A stretch of DNA of 64,000 nucleotides, taken from assembly GCA_004791255.1 (NCBI GenBank), contig SRUQ01000003.1, positions 86,623 to 150,622 on the forward strand. Direction: 5' to 3'. Position 1 is the first letter of the stretch. Every line of letters begins with the position of its first letter. The translations under genes were made by a program, and so were the position numbers. Source of the stretch: a bacterium M00.F.Ca.ET.205.01.1.1. GTDB lineage: Bacteria; Pseudomonadota; Alphaproteobacteria; Rhizobiales; Rhizobiaceae. Below the pieces are notes generated by a model. That model saw only the letters and a list, made by a program, of their open reading frames with translations. It was not told the origin of the DNA and searched no databases. Below are positions 25,858 to 34,943 of this stretch, piece by piece.

Positions 25858-26684
25858 GACAGGCCCCTACGCACGGCTGTCGTCTCGACGATGCCTTCAC
25901 CGGCCAAGTAGACGCCGAGCACCGTCAGCACCAGTGCGATGCCCGGGACGATCGACAGGAAGGGTGCGGTGCGCAAGACAGTGCGGCCTTCGGCGATCAT
26001 GCCGCCCCAGGTGACGCGGTTCGGGTCGGCGAGCCCGAGAAAGGACAGTGCGGCCTCGGTGAGGATCGCGGCGGCGACGATCACCGATGACAGCGCCAGC
26101 ACCGGCGGCAAGGCATTGGGCAGCACCTCTCGAAAAGCGATCGCCAGCGGATGCATGCCGATGACGCGGGCGTTGGCGACATAGTCGCGTTCGCGGATGG
26201 AGAGCACTTCGGCGCGCGCCACGCGTGCCGGCCCCGTCCATGTGCCGAGCGCTATCGCCACGACGACGACGCCGAGCGAAGGACCAACCACGCTGACGAA
26301 GGCCAGCGCCAGCAGGAAGCTCGGCACGGTCTGGAAGGCATCGGTGATGCGCATCAGCACCTCGTCGGTGAGGCCGCCGGTAAAGCCGGCCAGCGTGCCG
26401 ATCACCGCACCGACGGCAAGCGCGGCGGCTGCTGCTGCCAGCCCGACGGCAAGTGAGGTGCGGGCGCCGTGGAAAAGCTCGGTCAGCACGTCGCGGCCGA
26501 GCCGGTCGGTGCCGAGCGGCAGCGACCAGTCCTGGAAGGGCGGCAACAGCGCCGGCCCGGCGATCGATTGCGGATCGCCAGGGAACAGCAGTCCTGCCGA
26601 CACCGCCATGGCGAACAGCGCCGCCAGGATGAGCGCGCCGGCGACTGCTTCCGGCCTGCGCAGGAACCGATGCAACGCGCTCAT
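25854..26684 (-). CDS. peptide-type ABC transporter permease (DppC-like)
   Basis: A 276-residue permease: N-terminal membrane segment (LILAALFAMAVSAGLLF), the soluble PLGTDRLGRDVLTELFHGART motif typical of DppC/OppC, then five more helices and the coupling loop RVIGMHPLAIAFREVLPN. It overlaps the ATPase gene by 4 bp downstream and the DppB-like gene by 4 bp upstream. Confidence 0.93.
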   Translation of the reverse strand: MSALHRFLRRPEAVAGALILAALFAMAVSAGLLFPGDPQSIAGPALLPPFQDWSLPLGTDRLGRDVLTELFHGARTSLAVGLAAAAAALAVGAVIGTLAGFTGGLTDEVLMRITDAFQTVPSFLLALAFVSVVGPSLGVVVVAIALGTWTGPARVARAEVLSIRERDYVANARVIGMHPLAIAFREVLPNALPPVLALSSVIVAAAILTEAALSFLGLADPNRVTWGGMIAEGRTVLRTAPFLSIVPGIALVLTVLGVYLAGEGIVETTAVRRGLS

Positions 26685-27667
26685 GCGCCGGCCTCGCTGG
26701 CGCCGACGCGCGGATCCAGGAAGACATAGGCGATGTCGACGGCGAGGTTGATGAAGATGACGAGGACGGCGCTGACGAGGATGATGCCGAGCAGCAAGGG
26801 CGTGTCGCGGGCGGCCACTGCTTCCTGCGCCAGCCGGCCAAGGCCGGGTACGGAAAAAACGCTCTCGATGACGACGCTGCCGCCCAGCATCTGCGCCGAT
26901 TGCAGGCCGAGCATGGTGACCAGCGGCAACAGAGCATTGCGGGCGACATGGGCAAGCACGATGCGCCGGCGCGAAAGCCCTCGGGCGCGTGCGGCCAGCA
27001 CAAAATCCTGGCGCCAGGCCTCGGCCATGCCGGCGCGCATCATGCGCAGATAGAGCGCCAGATAGATGAAGCCGAGGGCGGAAACCGGCAGGACGAGATG
27101 GGTGGCGATGTCGGCGGCGCGGTCGAGGCCGGCCTTGTCCGACGCCAAGGTCTCGATGCCACCGATCGGCAGCCAGCGCAGGTCGACGGCAAAGATGACG
27201 ATCAACACCAGGCCAAGCCAGAAACCTGGCACGGCATAGAGCGCCAGCGAGCCGATCGACACGAACCGGTCGCGGGCACTGCCGGGCCTGGCGCCGGCAT
27301 AGATGCCGAGCGCTGAACCGAGCCCGAAGGACAGCGCGGTGGCGCTGACCATCAACAGCAGCGTGTTGGGCAGCCGCTCGAGGATGACGTCGCGGATTGG
27401 CCGGGAGAAGGTCACCGACTGGCCGAGATCGAGATGCAGCAGCGCCCAGAGATAGTTGGCGAGCCGCGTCAGCTCCGACTGGTCGAGCCCCCAGCGATGG
27501 CGCAGCAGTTCGATCATGCCGGCATCGCCGCCGGTGGAGACGATATAGGCGTCGACGGCATCGCCTGGGGCGGCTTCAAGGAGGAGGAAAGTGCCAATAA
27601 TGACGATAAGGAGCACGAAGATGCTGCCGACGAGTCGGTGGCGGAGGAGAGTGAGGGCGCGGGTCAT
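26681..27667 (-). CDS. peptide-type ABC transporter permease (DppB-like)
   Basis: A 328-residue permease with six membrane helices; the first (SIFVLLIVIIGTFLLLEAAPGD) and the coupling loop ARGLSRRRIVLAHVARNALLP are typical of DppB/OppB. It follows the binding-protein gene by 262 bp, a gap filled mostly by a palindromic repeat, and overlaps the DppC-like gene. Confidence 0.93.
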   Translation of the reverse strand: MTRALTLLRHRLVGSIFVLLIVIIGTFLLLEAAPGDAVDAYIVSTGGDAGMIELLRHRWGLDQSELTRLANYLWALLHLDLGQSVTFSRPIRDVILERLPNTLLLMVSATALSFGLGSALGIYAGARPGSARDRFVSIGSLALYAVPGFWLGLVLIVIFAVDLRWLPIGGIETLASDKAGLDRAADIATHLVLPVSALGFIYLALYLRMMRAGMAEAWRQDFVLAARARGLSRRRIVLAHVARNALLPLVTMLGLQSAQMLGGSVVIESVFSVPGLGRLAQEAVAARDTPLLLGIILVSAVLVIFINLAVDIAYVFLDPRVGASEAGA

Positions 27668-27711
27668 GACGATGGGACGCCGCTTGTAAACTTCTGACGC
27701 CGCGCTCTACG

Positions 27712-27871
27712 GCGCCCCCCTCTGTCCTGCCGGACATCTCCCCCACGAGGGGGGAGATCAGCTGTCATCGCGGCTTTCGCCAATTTCCAAGATTGCTGAG
27801 AAAAGCGAGACGCGGAAGTCGCCAATCTCCCCCCTTGTGGGGGAGATGTCCGGCTGGACAGAGGGGGGCGC
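27712..27871. repeat. intergenic copy of the 160-bp palindromic repeat
   Basis: Arms of 47 bp (27712-27758 and 27825-27871) pair with two mismatches, with the same CTCTGTCCTGCCGGACATC and CTCCCCC blocks as the copy inside the DppD-like gene 2 kb away. It stands between the binding-protein gene and the DppB-like gene of the same operon, where it can form a very long hairpin. Confidence 0.88.
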
Positions 27872-27929
27872 GAAGGAACTCTCATTCTCCGAATCTGAGC
27901 ACCCCAATCTTCGATCCGCAAGTGCGGGA

Positions 27930-29540
27930 TCAGCCCGCCAAATACGTGTCCGCCCAGTTGGACACCGCCCAGCGCGGATTGTTGGCGATGTTCCCAACCG
28001 CGTCGCGCGCAACGGAAACAAAACTCCATTCGGCGACGTTGATCAGCGGCAGGTCGGCCGCCACTTCCTTCTGGAACTCCTTGTAGAGTTCGGTACGGGC
28101 CGATGTGTCGAGCGTCTCGGAAGCCTTGGCGATCAGTGCGTCGAGCGCGTCGTTCTTGTAGCCGCCCTGGTTGGAGAAGGGGACGCCGTCCGGTATGCCG
28201 CTCTGCACCAGGATGGTGGTCGAGATCGCCGGGTCGCCGCGGAACACTGGCGGGCCGACGGCGAGGTCGAAGGCGTGGTCGGTGTAGACCGCCTTGATGT
28301 GGGCGGCCGAGTCGTTGTTGACCAGCTGCGCGTCGATGCCGATTGCGGCCAGCGCCTGGCGCAGATAGTCGCCGAACTGCTTGGTCTCGTTGAAATAGGG
28401 CGCCGGCAAGAGCTTCAGCGAGAAGCGATTGCCGTCGGCGCCTTTCTTATAGCCGGCTTCGTCGAGCAGCGCATTGGCCTTGGCGACGTCGAACGCATAG
28501 GTCGGCACGTCGGCGGTGTAGAATTGCGGATCGTTCTTCGGCACCGGGCCGGTGGCCGTTGCGGCATAGCCGAGGAACACGGTCTTGACGACGAAATCCT
28601 TATCGATGGCATGCGCGATCGCCTGGCGCACTTTCACATCGGCGAGTTCCTTGCGGCGGTGGTTGATCTCGACGACGAGCTGATAGGTCAGCCCCTCATA
28701 GCCCTTGGTGATGACCTTCAGGCCAGGAACCTTGGAAATGCGGTCGAGGTCGGCCAGCGGCACGGCGGAGAAAGCCGCGAGCTGGATTTCTTCCGCCTCC
28801 AGCGCGCTGGCGGCCGAGGTGCGGTCAGGCAGCACCTGGTAGATGATCTCGTCGAGATAGGGCTCATCCTTGCCCCAGTAATCCGAGTTCCTGGTCAGCC
28901 GGTAATACTGGCCGGCCTTGTACTCGCCGAACTTGAACGGCCCGGTCCCGATTGGCGCGGTGTTGGCCGGATTGTCCTCGATCTTGCCGACTTCATAGAT
29001 GTGCTTCGGCACCACGCTCGACAGCGCCGGCAGCGCGTTGCGGATCAGCTGGAACGGGGTCGGCTTGGCGAATTTGAACACGGCGGTCAGATCGTCCGGG
29101 GTGTCGACCGTGCTGAGGTCCTTGAACACGGTGCGGCCGAGGTTTTGCAGCGGCTTCCAGATCTGCAGTGCCGAGAAGGCGACGTCGGCGGAGGTGAACG
29201 GCTTGCCGTCATGCCATTTGACGCCTTCGCGCAGCTTGAAGGTCACGGAGAGCCCGTCGGCAGTTCCTTCCCAGCCTACCGCCAGCCGCGGCGCAAGCCC
29301 GTCCTTGCCGTCGAAGGAGGCCTCGGCCAGCGTCTCGACGATCTTGCTGGAGATAAAGAAGACGCCGTTGGAGGCGACGATCGCCGGGTTTAGATTGCGC
29401 GGCTCGGAATCGGCGGCGAGCACCAGGCGGCCGCCCTTCTTCGGTGTCTGCGCCAAGCCCAATGTCGGCATCGCCGTGGAGGCCAGCAGCATTGCCGAGC
29501 CGGCAAGCATCGTGCGCCTGGAAATCGTGAAACCTGACAT
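27930..29540 (-). CDS. peptide-type ABC transporter substrate-binding protein
   Basis: A 536-residue family-5 (DppA/OppA-like) binding protein. The N-terminus ISRRTMLAGSAMLLASTAM has the twin-arginine pattern, so export may use Tat instead of Sec. The mature part shows LREGVKWHDGKPFTSADVAF and GTGPFKFGEY, both family-5 hallmarks. ATG 29540 follows AGGAGG and is preferred to an upstream start. First gene of the operon that continues through two permeases, two ATPases and the ATC-hydrolase-like gene; divergent from an M24 peptidase. Confidence 0.92.
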   Translation of the reverse strand: MSGFTISRRTMLAGSAMLLASTAMPTLGLAQTPKKGGRLVLAADSEPRNLNPAIVASNGVFFISSKIVETLAEASFDGKDGLAPRLAVGWEGTADGLSVTFKLREGVKWHDGKPFTSADVAFSALQIWKPLQNLGRTVFKDLSTVDTPDDLTAVFKFAKPTPFQLIRNALPALSSVVPKHIYEVGKIEDNPANTAPIGTGPFKFGEYKAGQYYRLTRNSDYWGKDEPYLDEIIYQVLPDRTSAASALEAEEIQLAAFSAVPLADLDRISKVPGLKVITKGYEGLTYQLVVEINHRRKELADVKVRQAIAHAIDKDFVVKTVFLGYAATATGPVPKNDPQFYTADVPTYAFDVAKANALLDEAGYKKGADGNRFSLKLLPAPYFNETKQFGDYLRQALAAIGIDAQLVNNDSAAHIKAVYTDHAFDLAVGPPVFRGDPAISTTILVQSGIPDGVPFSNQGGYKNDALDALIAKASETLDTSARTELYKEFQKEVAADLPLINVAEWSFVSVARDAVGNIANNPRWAVSNWADTYLAG

Positions 29541-29907
29541 GATCGAATTACCTCCTCTGCGCGACCCGGCGGGCGCACGCCAACCCCTCGATGCCGACAA
29601 GCCCGCCAGCATCCTGCGGGCGATTATGAGCCTTGGCGAGGGTTTCGCCAGAGACGGAATTGGCGCATCCTGGCTTGGCTTTGAAATTTTCGTCCGCTGG
29701 ACCAGTTTGAGCGGAGCAGTCCAATGCTGCTATTCTGGTAGGACCAGATCGATTAAAAACGCCTGCTATGACGCGATGGCGAGTTTGGCGCGGGTTGTTT
29801 TGCCTATTTCTGGATAGACCAGCGGTGGCAAAATGATGCAGATTTGATCCATGGCCAAGGGATCGCAGCGAAACAGCTGCGGTCCGAGGCAATTCAGGGA
29901 GAGAAAG
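29541..29907. other. divergent control region between importer and M24 peptidase
   Basis: A 367-bp gap with no gene. It contains the AGGAGG ribosome site of the importer (minus strand), the perfect palindrome TCTGGTAGGACCAGA at 29734-29748, an AT-rich stretch (GATTAAAAACG) just after it, and GGGAGAG before the peptidase start. Promoters for both directions should lie here. Confidence 0.6.
29734..29748. promoter_or_regulatory. GntR-type operator palindrome (TGGTN3ACCA)
   Basis: TCTGGTAGGACCAGA has perfect 6-bp arms around AGG. The TGGT-N3-ACCA form is the consensus of FadR/PdhR/LldR-like GntR regulators. It lies between the divergent importer and M24 peptidase genes. Its AGG centre differs from the TCG and AAT centres of the sites at 34.6-34.8 and 50.8-51.0 kb, so it may serve another regulator. 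Confidence 0.6.
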
Positions 29908-31098
29908 ATGAACGTGGCTCCGGGCAAGAGTGCCGTCGGCAATATCCCGTTCGACCAGGCAAGGGTCGACCGGCTGATGGAGGAAGCCGGCATCGACGTG
30001 CTGCTGGCGACCTCCAAGCACAATACGCAGTATCTGCTGGGCGGCTACAAGTTCATCTTCTTCGCCGCCATGGATGCGATCGGCCACAGCCGCTACCTGC
30101 CTGTCGTCGTCTACGAGAAGGGCGGGCCGGATCACGCCGCCTATATCGGTAACCGCATGGAGGGCGCCGAGCATCAGAACAACCCGTTCTGGACGCCGAC
30201 GCTGCATGCCACCTGCTGGGGCACGCTCGATGCCGCCAACCTCGCGGTCGAGCATGTCAGAAAGATCGGCAAGGACGGCGCCCGCATCGGCATCGAGCCC
30301 GGCTTCCTGCCGTCGGACGCCTATGCGCTGATCCGCAAGGCGCTGCCGGACGCCAGACTGATCGATGCGACCGATATGCTGGAGCGCATGCGCGCCATCA
30401 AGACCGATGCCGAGCTCGAAAAGCTGCGCACCGCTTCCGAGCTGATCACCGATTCCATGCTGGCGACCATCGCCTGGGCGCACGAAGGCACGACCAAGAG
30501 CGACATCATCGAGCAGCTTCGGCGCGAAGAGACCAATCGCGGCGCGCATTTCGAATATTGCCTGCTGACGCTGGGCTCCAGCCACAACCGCGCCGCCTCG
30601 CCGCAGGCGTGGAAGATGGGCGAAGTGCTGTCGATCGATTCCGGCGGCAATTATCACGGCTATATCGGCGACCTCTGCCGCATGGGCATTCTGGGCGAGC
30701 CGGATGCTGAGCTAGAGGATCTGCTGGCCGAAGTGGAGACGGTGCAGCAGGCTGCATTCTCGAAGGTGAAGGCCGGCATGCTGGGCGGCGACATGATTTC
30801 GCATGCCGAGGGCGTGCTGAAGTCATCGGAGGTCGCGGCCTACACGGATTTCTTCGCCCACGGCATGGGCCTGATCACGCATGAGGCGCCGTTCCTGATG
30901 ACCAACCATCCGGTGGCCTATGAAGGCACCTATGCGGCCAAGCCCTTGGAGAAGAACATGGTGCTGTCGGTCGAGACGACCATGCTTCACCCGACGCGCG
31001 GCTTCATCAAGCTTGAGGACACGCTGGCGGTGACGGAGACTGGCTATGTGATGTTTGGGGAGCGCGGGCGGGGTTGGAACAGGGGTGGCGCTTTGTAG
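29908..31098 (+). CDS. M24-family metallopeptidase (Xaa-Pro dipeptidase/creatinase-like)
   Basis: A 396-residue pita-bread-fold enzyme. The metal ligands can be seen in order: Asp in SIDSGG, Asp in YIGDLCR, His in FAHGMGL, Glu in LSVETTM and Glu in KLEDTLAV. The N-terminal domain (residues 10-150) is creatinase-like. ATG 29908 follows AGGGAGAG. It is divergent from the peptide-type importer and may process what that importer brings in: a proline-containing dipeptide or a creatine-like compound. Confidence 0.9.
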   Translation: MNVAPGKSAVGNIPFDQARVDRLMEEAGIDVLLATSKHNTQYLLGGYKFIFFAAMDAIGHSRYLPVVVYEKGGPDHAAYIGNRMEGAEHQNNPFWTPTLHATCWGTLDAANLAVEHVRKIGKDGARIGIEPGFLPSDAYALIRKALPDARLIDATDMLERMRAIKTDAELEKLRTASELITDSMLATIAWAHEGTTKSDIIEQLRREETNRGAHFEYCLLTLGSSHNRAASPQAWKMGEVLSIDSGGNYHGYIGDLCRMGILGEPDAELEDLLAEVETVQQAAFSKVKAGMLGGDMISHAEGVLKSSEVAAYTDFFAHGMGLITHEAPFLMTNHPVAYEGTYAAKPLEKNMVLSVETTMLHPTRGFIKLEDTLAVTETGYVMFGERGRGWNRGGAL

Positions 31099-31112
31099 GA
31101 CGTGGGTTGGCG

Positions 31113-31298
31113 CTGTCCCTCATCTGTCTGCCGGCGTTCGTCGTTCGAAAAGCCAAGCGATTGGCTTTCCGTCCCCGGACCACTCCTCACTCCCCGTAGA
31201 ACGGGGAGAAGAAAGCAGTTGCAGCGCCGGCTATCGAGCGTCTTTCTCCCCGTCACCATACGGGGAGAAATGTCCGGCAGGACAATGAGGGGCGGCGC
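31113..31298. repeat. palindromic intergenic repeat, related to the 160-bp family
   Basis: Outer blocks CCCTCATCTGTCTGCCGG (31117-31134) and CCGGCAGGACAATGAGGGG face each other, with inner pairs of CTCCCCGT/ACGGGGAG hairpins. The blocks GTCCGGCAGGACA and CGGGGAGAA relate it to the copies at 25.5 and 27.7 kb. An extra perfect hairpin AAAGCCAA-GCGA-TTGGCTTT lies at 31149-31168. It fills the gap between the convergent M24 and cupin genes and may terminate both. Confidence 0.65.
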
Positions 31299-31321
31299 TG
31301 TCCCAGACTAGAAAAAGTTCA

Positions 31322-31738
31322 TCACTGCTCGGCCGGGATCAGCCTGAAATCCGGCAATTCGCGCAACGCCAGTTCCGGCCCGGCCGGCGAATAGACGACG
31401 AAGAGTTGCATCGGTCCGTTACCGGTGTTGAGCGTCGAATGGAAGCGGCTTTCCGGCACATAGATGGTGCAGCCGGGGCCGACCTTCGCCACCACCGGTT
31501 TACCTTGCTCGTCCTCGACCATCTGCTCGCCATGGCCAGAGATGACGAAGATGATTTCTTCCGCGCCCGGATGGTTGTGACGCGTGTGGCCCTTGCCTGA
31601 GGGCAGGTCGACGACGCCGCCGGAAAAGCGGCTTGCGCCATTCACCTCGGGCGCCACCGTCAACGCCAGCCTGCCCCAGTCGAAACCGAAGGCGCTGACG
31701 TCCTTCGGGTAGACAAACACCTTGCTCTTGTCGCTCAT
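31322..31738 (-). CDS. cupin-domain protein
   Basis: A 138-residue single-domain cupin. Motif 1 (GKGHTRHNHPGAEEIIFVISG) holds the two histidines and glutamate that bind metal, and motif 2 (PESRFHSTLNTGN) the later histidine. No signal peptide, so cytosolic. It ends the Tm-1-like operon, 4 bp after the TIM-barrel gene. Cupins of this kind are isomerases, dioxygenases or sugar-binding proteins; the reaction is not readable. Confidence 0.88.
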   Translation of the reverse strand: MSDKSKVFVYPKDVSAFGFDWGRLALTVAPEVNGASRFSGGVVDLPSGKGHTRHNHPGAEEIIFVISGHGEQMVEDEQGKPVVAKVGPGCTIYVPESRFHSTLNTGNGPMQLFVVYSPAGPELALRELPDFRLIPAEQ

Positions 31739-31742
31739 CGTC

Positions 31743-32639
31743 TCATCCCTTCTTTTTCTTCGCAGGCGCCTTCTGGTCGTGAAGCGTCACCGCCTTGAAT
31801 TCCGCCGTCTGCCTGGCGATTGCGGCCTCCGCCGGCAGCCGTTCCATCGAGCTTGCGCCATAGAAGCCATGCAGGCCCTTGCATCGATCGAGGATGTAGC
31901 GGGCGTCGTCCGGCATCGAGATCGGTCCGCCATGGCAAAGCAGGATGACATCCTTGCGCACCGAGCGCGCTGCTCCTGAAATGGCGTCGATGGCAACGAC
32001 GCAGTCGTCGAGCGACTTGGCCGAGGTGGCGCCGATCGAGCCCCCCGTGGTCACGCCCATATGCGCGACAATGATGTCGGCGCCGGCCTTGGTCATGGCG
32101 CGCGCCTCTTCGGGGTTGAAGACATAGGGCGTGGTCAGAAGATCGAGCTTGTGCGCCTCGGCGATCATGTCGACCTCGAGCCCAAACCCCATGCCCGTCT
32201 CCTCGAAACTCTGCCGCATCTGGCCGTCGAACAGGCCGATGGTCGGAAAATTCTGCACGCCGGAAAAGCCCATCGTCTTCAGTTCGGCCAAGAGCAGCGG
32301 CATGATGACGAAGGGGTCGGTGCCGTTGACCCCAGCCAGCACCGGCGTCTTCTTGACCACCGGCAGCACCTCATAGGCCATTTCCTTGACGATCTCGTTG
32401 GCGTTGCCATAGGCGAGCAGGCCGGCGGCCGAGCCGCGCCCGGCCATGCGGTAGCGGCCGGAATTGTAGATGATGATGAGGTCGATGCCGCCGGCTTCCT
32501 CGGCCTTGGCCGACAGGCCGGTGCCCGCGCCGCCGCCGACGATAGGGACGCCCTTGTCGATCATTCCCCTGAACTTCTTCAATATGTCCTTGCGCGGTAT
32601 TGCCGGCATCTCTGGTGTCTCACTGTCTGGCGATGTCAT
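31743..32639 (-). CDS. phosphoenolpyruvate hydrolase-family TIM-barrel protein (Tm-1 C-terminal type)
   Basis: A 298-residue TIM barrel. [41 protein letters not shown] and [13 protein letters not shown] are characteristic of the family annotated as TIM-barrel signal transduction or PEP-hydrolase family. In tomato the same fold forms the C-terminal half of the virus-resistance protein Tm-1. Here the gene overlaps by 20 bp the gene for the N-terminal-half homologue, a strong sign that the two proteins work together. The biochemical role in bacteria is unknown. A lysine-rich tail (KAPAKKKKG) ends it. Confidence 0.85.
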   Translation of the reverse strand: MTSPDSETPEMPAIPRKDILKKFRGMIDKGVPIVGGGAGTGLSAKAEEAGGIDLIIIYNSGRYRMAGRGSAAGLLAYGNANEIVKEMAYEVLPVVKKTPVLAGVNGTDPFVIMPLLLAELKTMGFSGVQNFPTIGLFDGQMRQSFEETGMGFGLEVDMIAEAHKLDLLTTPYVFNPEEARAMTKAGADIIVAHMGVTTGGSIGATSAKSLDDCVVAIDAISGAARSVRKDVILLCHGGPISMPDDARYILDRCKGLHGFYGASSMERLPAEAAIARQTAEFKAVTLHDQKAPAKKKKG

Positions 32640-33816
32640 GAAAGGCCGCGACGGCGGCCCTGGCGAATTCGGGGTCGTTGATGTGCAGTGGCAGCCGCGT
32701 CAGGCGCCGCCTGCCAGAAGGCTTGATGGTGCGCTCGATCGCTTCGAACAGGACGGCGTCGGCTTCCGGGTCGAAGAAGGCGCCGCCTTCGATGTCGAGC
32801 GCGGAGACCCCCTTTTCCGGAATGAGAAAATGCACCGGCCCCTCGCAATGAGCGAGCCTGGTGCCGATCCATTCGCCGATCGCGCTGCATTCCTGCGCCG
32901 TCGTGCGCATCAGCGTGACGTTCGGGTTGTGCTCGTAAAACAGCCGGCCGCGATAGCGCTCTGGAATGGTCGATGGGGCCCAGAAATTCACCATGTCGAG
33001 AGCGCCGACCGAGCCGACATAGGGCAGGCTAGTGCGGGCGATGGCGCCGAGGCGATCCTGCGTGGCCGGCAGCACGCCGCCGAACAGCAGGTCGCAGACC
33101 TCGGTCGTAGTGATGTCGATGATGCCTGATAGCAGGCCACTGTCGGCGAGTTTCTCCATGCTGCGACCGCCGGTGCCGGTGGCGTGGAATACCATGCAGT
33201 CATAGGTGGAACGGAGCTGATCGGCGATTGCGGTCACGCAAGGCGTGGTGACGCCGAACATGGTGAGCCCGAGCGCCGGCTTGCCGGTGGCAGTCGGCGC
33301 CGGCTTTGCGGCCATGCCGGCGATGGCCTGCGCTGCATTGTGCAGCACCGTGCGGGAGAGCCGGTTCAGTCCCGCCATGTCGGTCACCGAGGGCATCATG
33401 ATGATGTCGGAGACGTCGACATAGGGTGCTGTGTCGCCGGAGGCGAGCGTCGAGACCATGATCTTGGGTAGGCCGAGCGGCAATACGCGCATGCCCGCGG
33501 TGATGATCGAGGTGCCGCCACCGCCGCCGATGCCGATAATGCCGGCAATGTCGTTTCGGGACTGGATGAAGCTGGTGAAGGCGGTGCCCATGGCCGAGAC
33601 CGCCGCGCCGCGATCATTGCCGCCAAGCACGGCGCCACTGCCGCCAGGATGATGGCCGGCAACTTCTTTCGCCGTGATGTCGACGGGGATGGTTGCGTCG
33701 CGCGTGCCTACGTCGACGCGGGCGACAGCGGCGCCCGTCGCGACAATCGCATCGGCCAGGAAGGCCAGCTCCTCGCCCTTGGTATCGGCGGTACCCACCA
33801 CATAGATGCGGTTCAT
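32620..33816 (-). CDS. Tm-1-like ATP-binding protein (UPF0261)
   Basis: A 398-residue protein of the UPF0261/Tm-1 N-terminal family: [19 protein letters not shown] at the N-terminus, [19 protein letters not shown] near 126-144 and [17 protein letters not shown] sequence near 230 (here [18 protein letters not shown]). The plant relative binds ATP and a viral replicase. AGGGGGAC precedes ATG 33816. First gene of a three-gene operon with the TIM-barrel and cupin genes, divergent from a TetR regulator. Its native small-molecule function is not established. Confidence 0.86.
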   Translation of the reverse strand: MNRIYVVGTADTKGEELAFLADAIVATGAAVARVDVGTRDATIPVDITAKEVAGHHPGGSGAVLGGNDRGAAVSAMGTAFTSFIQSRNDIAGIIGIGGGGGTSIITAGMRVLPLGLPKIMVSTLASGDTAPYVDVSDIIMMPSVTDMAGLNRLSRTVLHNAAQAIAGMAAKPAPTATGKPALGLTMFGVTTPCVTAIADQLRSTYDCMVFHATGTGGRSMEKLADSGLLSGIIDITTTEVCDLLFGGVLPATQDRLGAIARTSLPYVGSVGALDMVNFWAPSTIPERYRGRLFYEHNPNVTLMRTTAQECSAIGEWIGTRLAHCEGPVHFLIPEKGVSALDIEGGAFFDPEADAVLFEAIERTIKPSGRRRLTRLPLHINDPEFARAAVAAFHDIARQ

Positions 33817-33956
33817 GGTCGTCCCCCTTCGCCGGTCGGCTCGAGGGCGGCGATGTTCGATGTGCGAGGGCTGGGGGCGCCATGGAGCGTCAACATAATC
33901 ACTCCGACAACTGGAGGGGTCATTGCAATTTTTTGAGACGAGCGTATCATATTGGC

Positions 33957-34640
33957 ATGAATGTCTCACGTCAACAAGCCGCAGCGAACGACGACACCGG
34001 TGAGAGAGCCGAGCGCGGACCCAGGGCGCGCACCAAGCGGCTGATGTTGGAGACGGCGACAAGGCTGATGCAGGCGGGCGTCACGCCGTCGGTCAGCGAG
34101 GTCGCGGAAGCGGCGCAAGTATCCCGAGCCACCGCCTATCGGTACTTTCCGAGCCAGGCGGCGCTGGTGCAGGCCGTGGTCGACGAGGGGCTGGGACCGA
34201 TCCTTACCTGGAAGTCCGACGCCGCCGATGCCGAACGCCGGGTCGCCGACCTGTTCGATACGGCGATGCCGCGAATTGAGGCCTTCGAGGCGACATTCAA
34301 GGCGGCGCTGAAATTGTCGCTCGACCAGTGGGCGCAGCGCCAGGCCGGCACGCTTGGCGGCGAGCCGGCCTTCACGCGCGGCCATCGCGTCGACTTGCTG
34401 AAGCAGGCGATCGCCCCGCTGAAGGGGCGGTTGCCGCAGCGCGATTTCGCCCGGCTGGCGCAGGCGCTGTCCATGATGTTCGGCGTCGAGGTGCTGATCG
34501 TGCTCAAGGATATCTGGGGCCTGGACAGCCGCCGGACGCGGTCGGTGGCGCAATGGGCGGCCGGAGCGCTTGTGCGCGCGGCGATTGCGGAATCGAGCGA
34601 TGGCGGAGGTGGCGCGGGTTCGTCAATGGCAGCGAAATAG
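33957..34640 (+). CDS. TetR-family transcriptional regulator
   Basis: A 227-residue TetR regulator: helix-turn-helix at about 28-75 (VSEVAEAAQVSRATAYRYF) and a variable ligand domain. No convincing ribosome site precedes ATG 33957, so it may be poorly translated or leaderless. It is divergent from the Tm-1-like operon with a 140-bp gap in which TGAGAC/GTCTCA arms at 33934-33968 flank the start. It is the natural candidate repressor of that operon. Confidence 0.9.
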   Translation: MNVSRQQAAANDDTGERAERGPRARTKRLMLETATRLMQAGVTPSVSEVAEAAQVSRATAYRYFPSQAALVQAVVDEGLGPILTWKSDAADAERRVADLFDTAMPRIEAFEATFKAALKLSLDQWAQRQAGTLGGEPAFTRGHRVDLLKQAIAPLKGRLPQRDFARLAQALSMMFGVEVLIVLKDIWGLDSRRTRSVAQWAAGALVRAAIAESSDGGGGAGSSMAAK

Positions 34641-34645
34641 CGGGA

Positions 34646-34664
34646 ATCTGGTTCGACCAGATTT
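34646..34664. promoter_or_regulatory. upstream GntR-type operator of the CUT1 importer
   Basis: AATCTGGTTCGACCAGATT is a perfect 19-bp palindrome with a TCG centre. Its core TGGTTCGACCA is identical to the site at 50841-50851 before the isomerase genes. It lies 175 bp (centre to centre) upstream of the second operator. Confidence 0.78.
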
Positions 34665-34823
34665 GCGTGCCAACTATTAAACTTTATCGCCGCCGTGACG
34701 GTCAGACAAGGCCTTTCCATATCATTGAGTAGGAAAATGATGATAAAACAGGCAGATAAAGCTGCAATTCGATCGTGGCGATCTGTTCTGGCGCCCAAGA
34801 AAGGGCTTGACGTCGATGCAGGA

Positions 34824-34836
34824 TTGGTAATACCAG
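34824..34836. promoter_or_regulatory. promoter-overlapping GntR-type operator of the CUT1 importer
   Basis: TTGGTAATACCAG is identical over 13 bp to the site at 51020-51032. TAATAC inside it is also the predicted -10 box, so binding would block RNA polymerase. Confidence 0.75.
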
Positions 34837-34943
34837 ATCAGAAAAGAAAAGTGGATCGGAAGTGAGGGTTCGGATCCATTTTTCGGCAGGGCGAGGAGGA
34901 TCATACTGATGGCGCGTGTTCCGTCCGCACGAGGTGGCGCATC

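Larger units (their letters stand above)
34641..34943 (+). other. promoter region of the CUT1 importer operon
   Basis: A 303-bp gap with no gene. It holds the operator pair at 34646-34664 and 34824-34836, a -35-like TTGACG at 34807-34812 and a -10-like TAATAC at 34828-34833 (15-bp spacer), and a leader of about 100 bases. The downstream operator overlaps the -10 box. Confidence 0.6.

Noticed and set aside
29697..29705. CTGGACCAG as a second operator near the M24 peptidase promoter
   Set aside because: The spacer is one base instead of three, so it does not fit the TGGTN3ACCA sites found elsewhere.
33934..33968. TGAGAC/GTCTCA arms as a TetR operator
   Set aside because: Arms are only 6 bp with a 23-bp spacer and overlap the start codon; mentioned in the TetR entry but too weak for its own feature.
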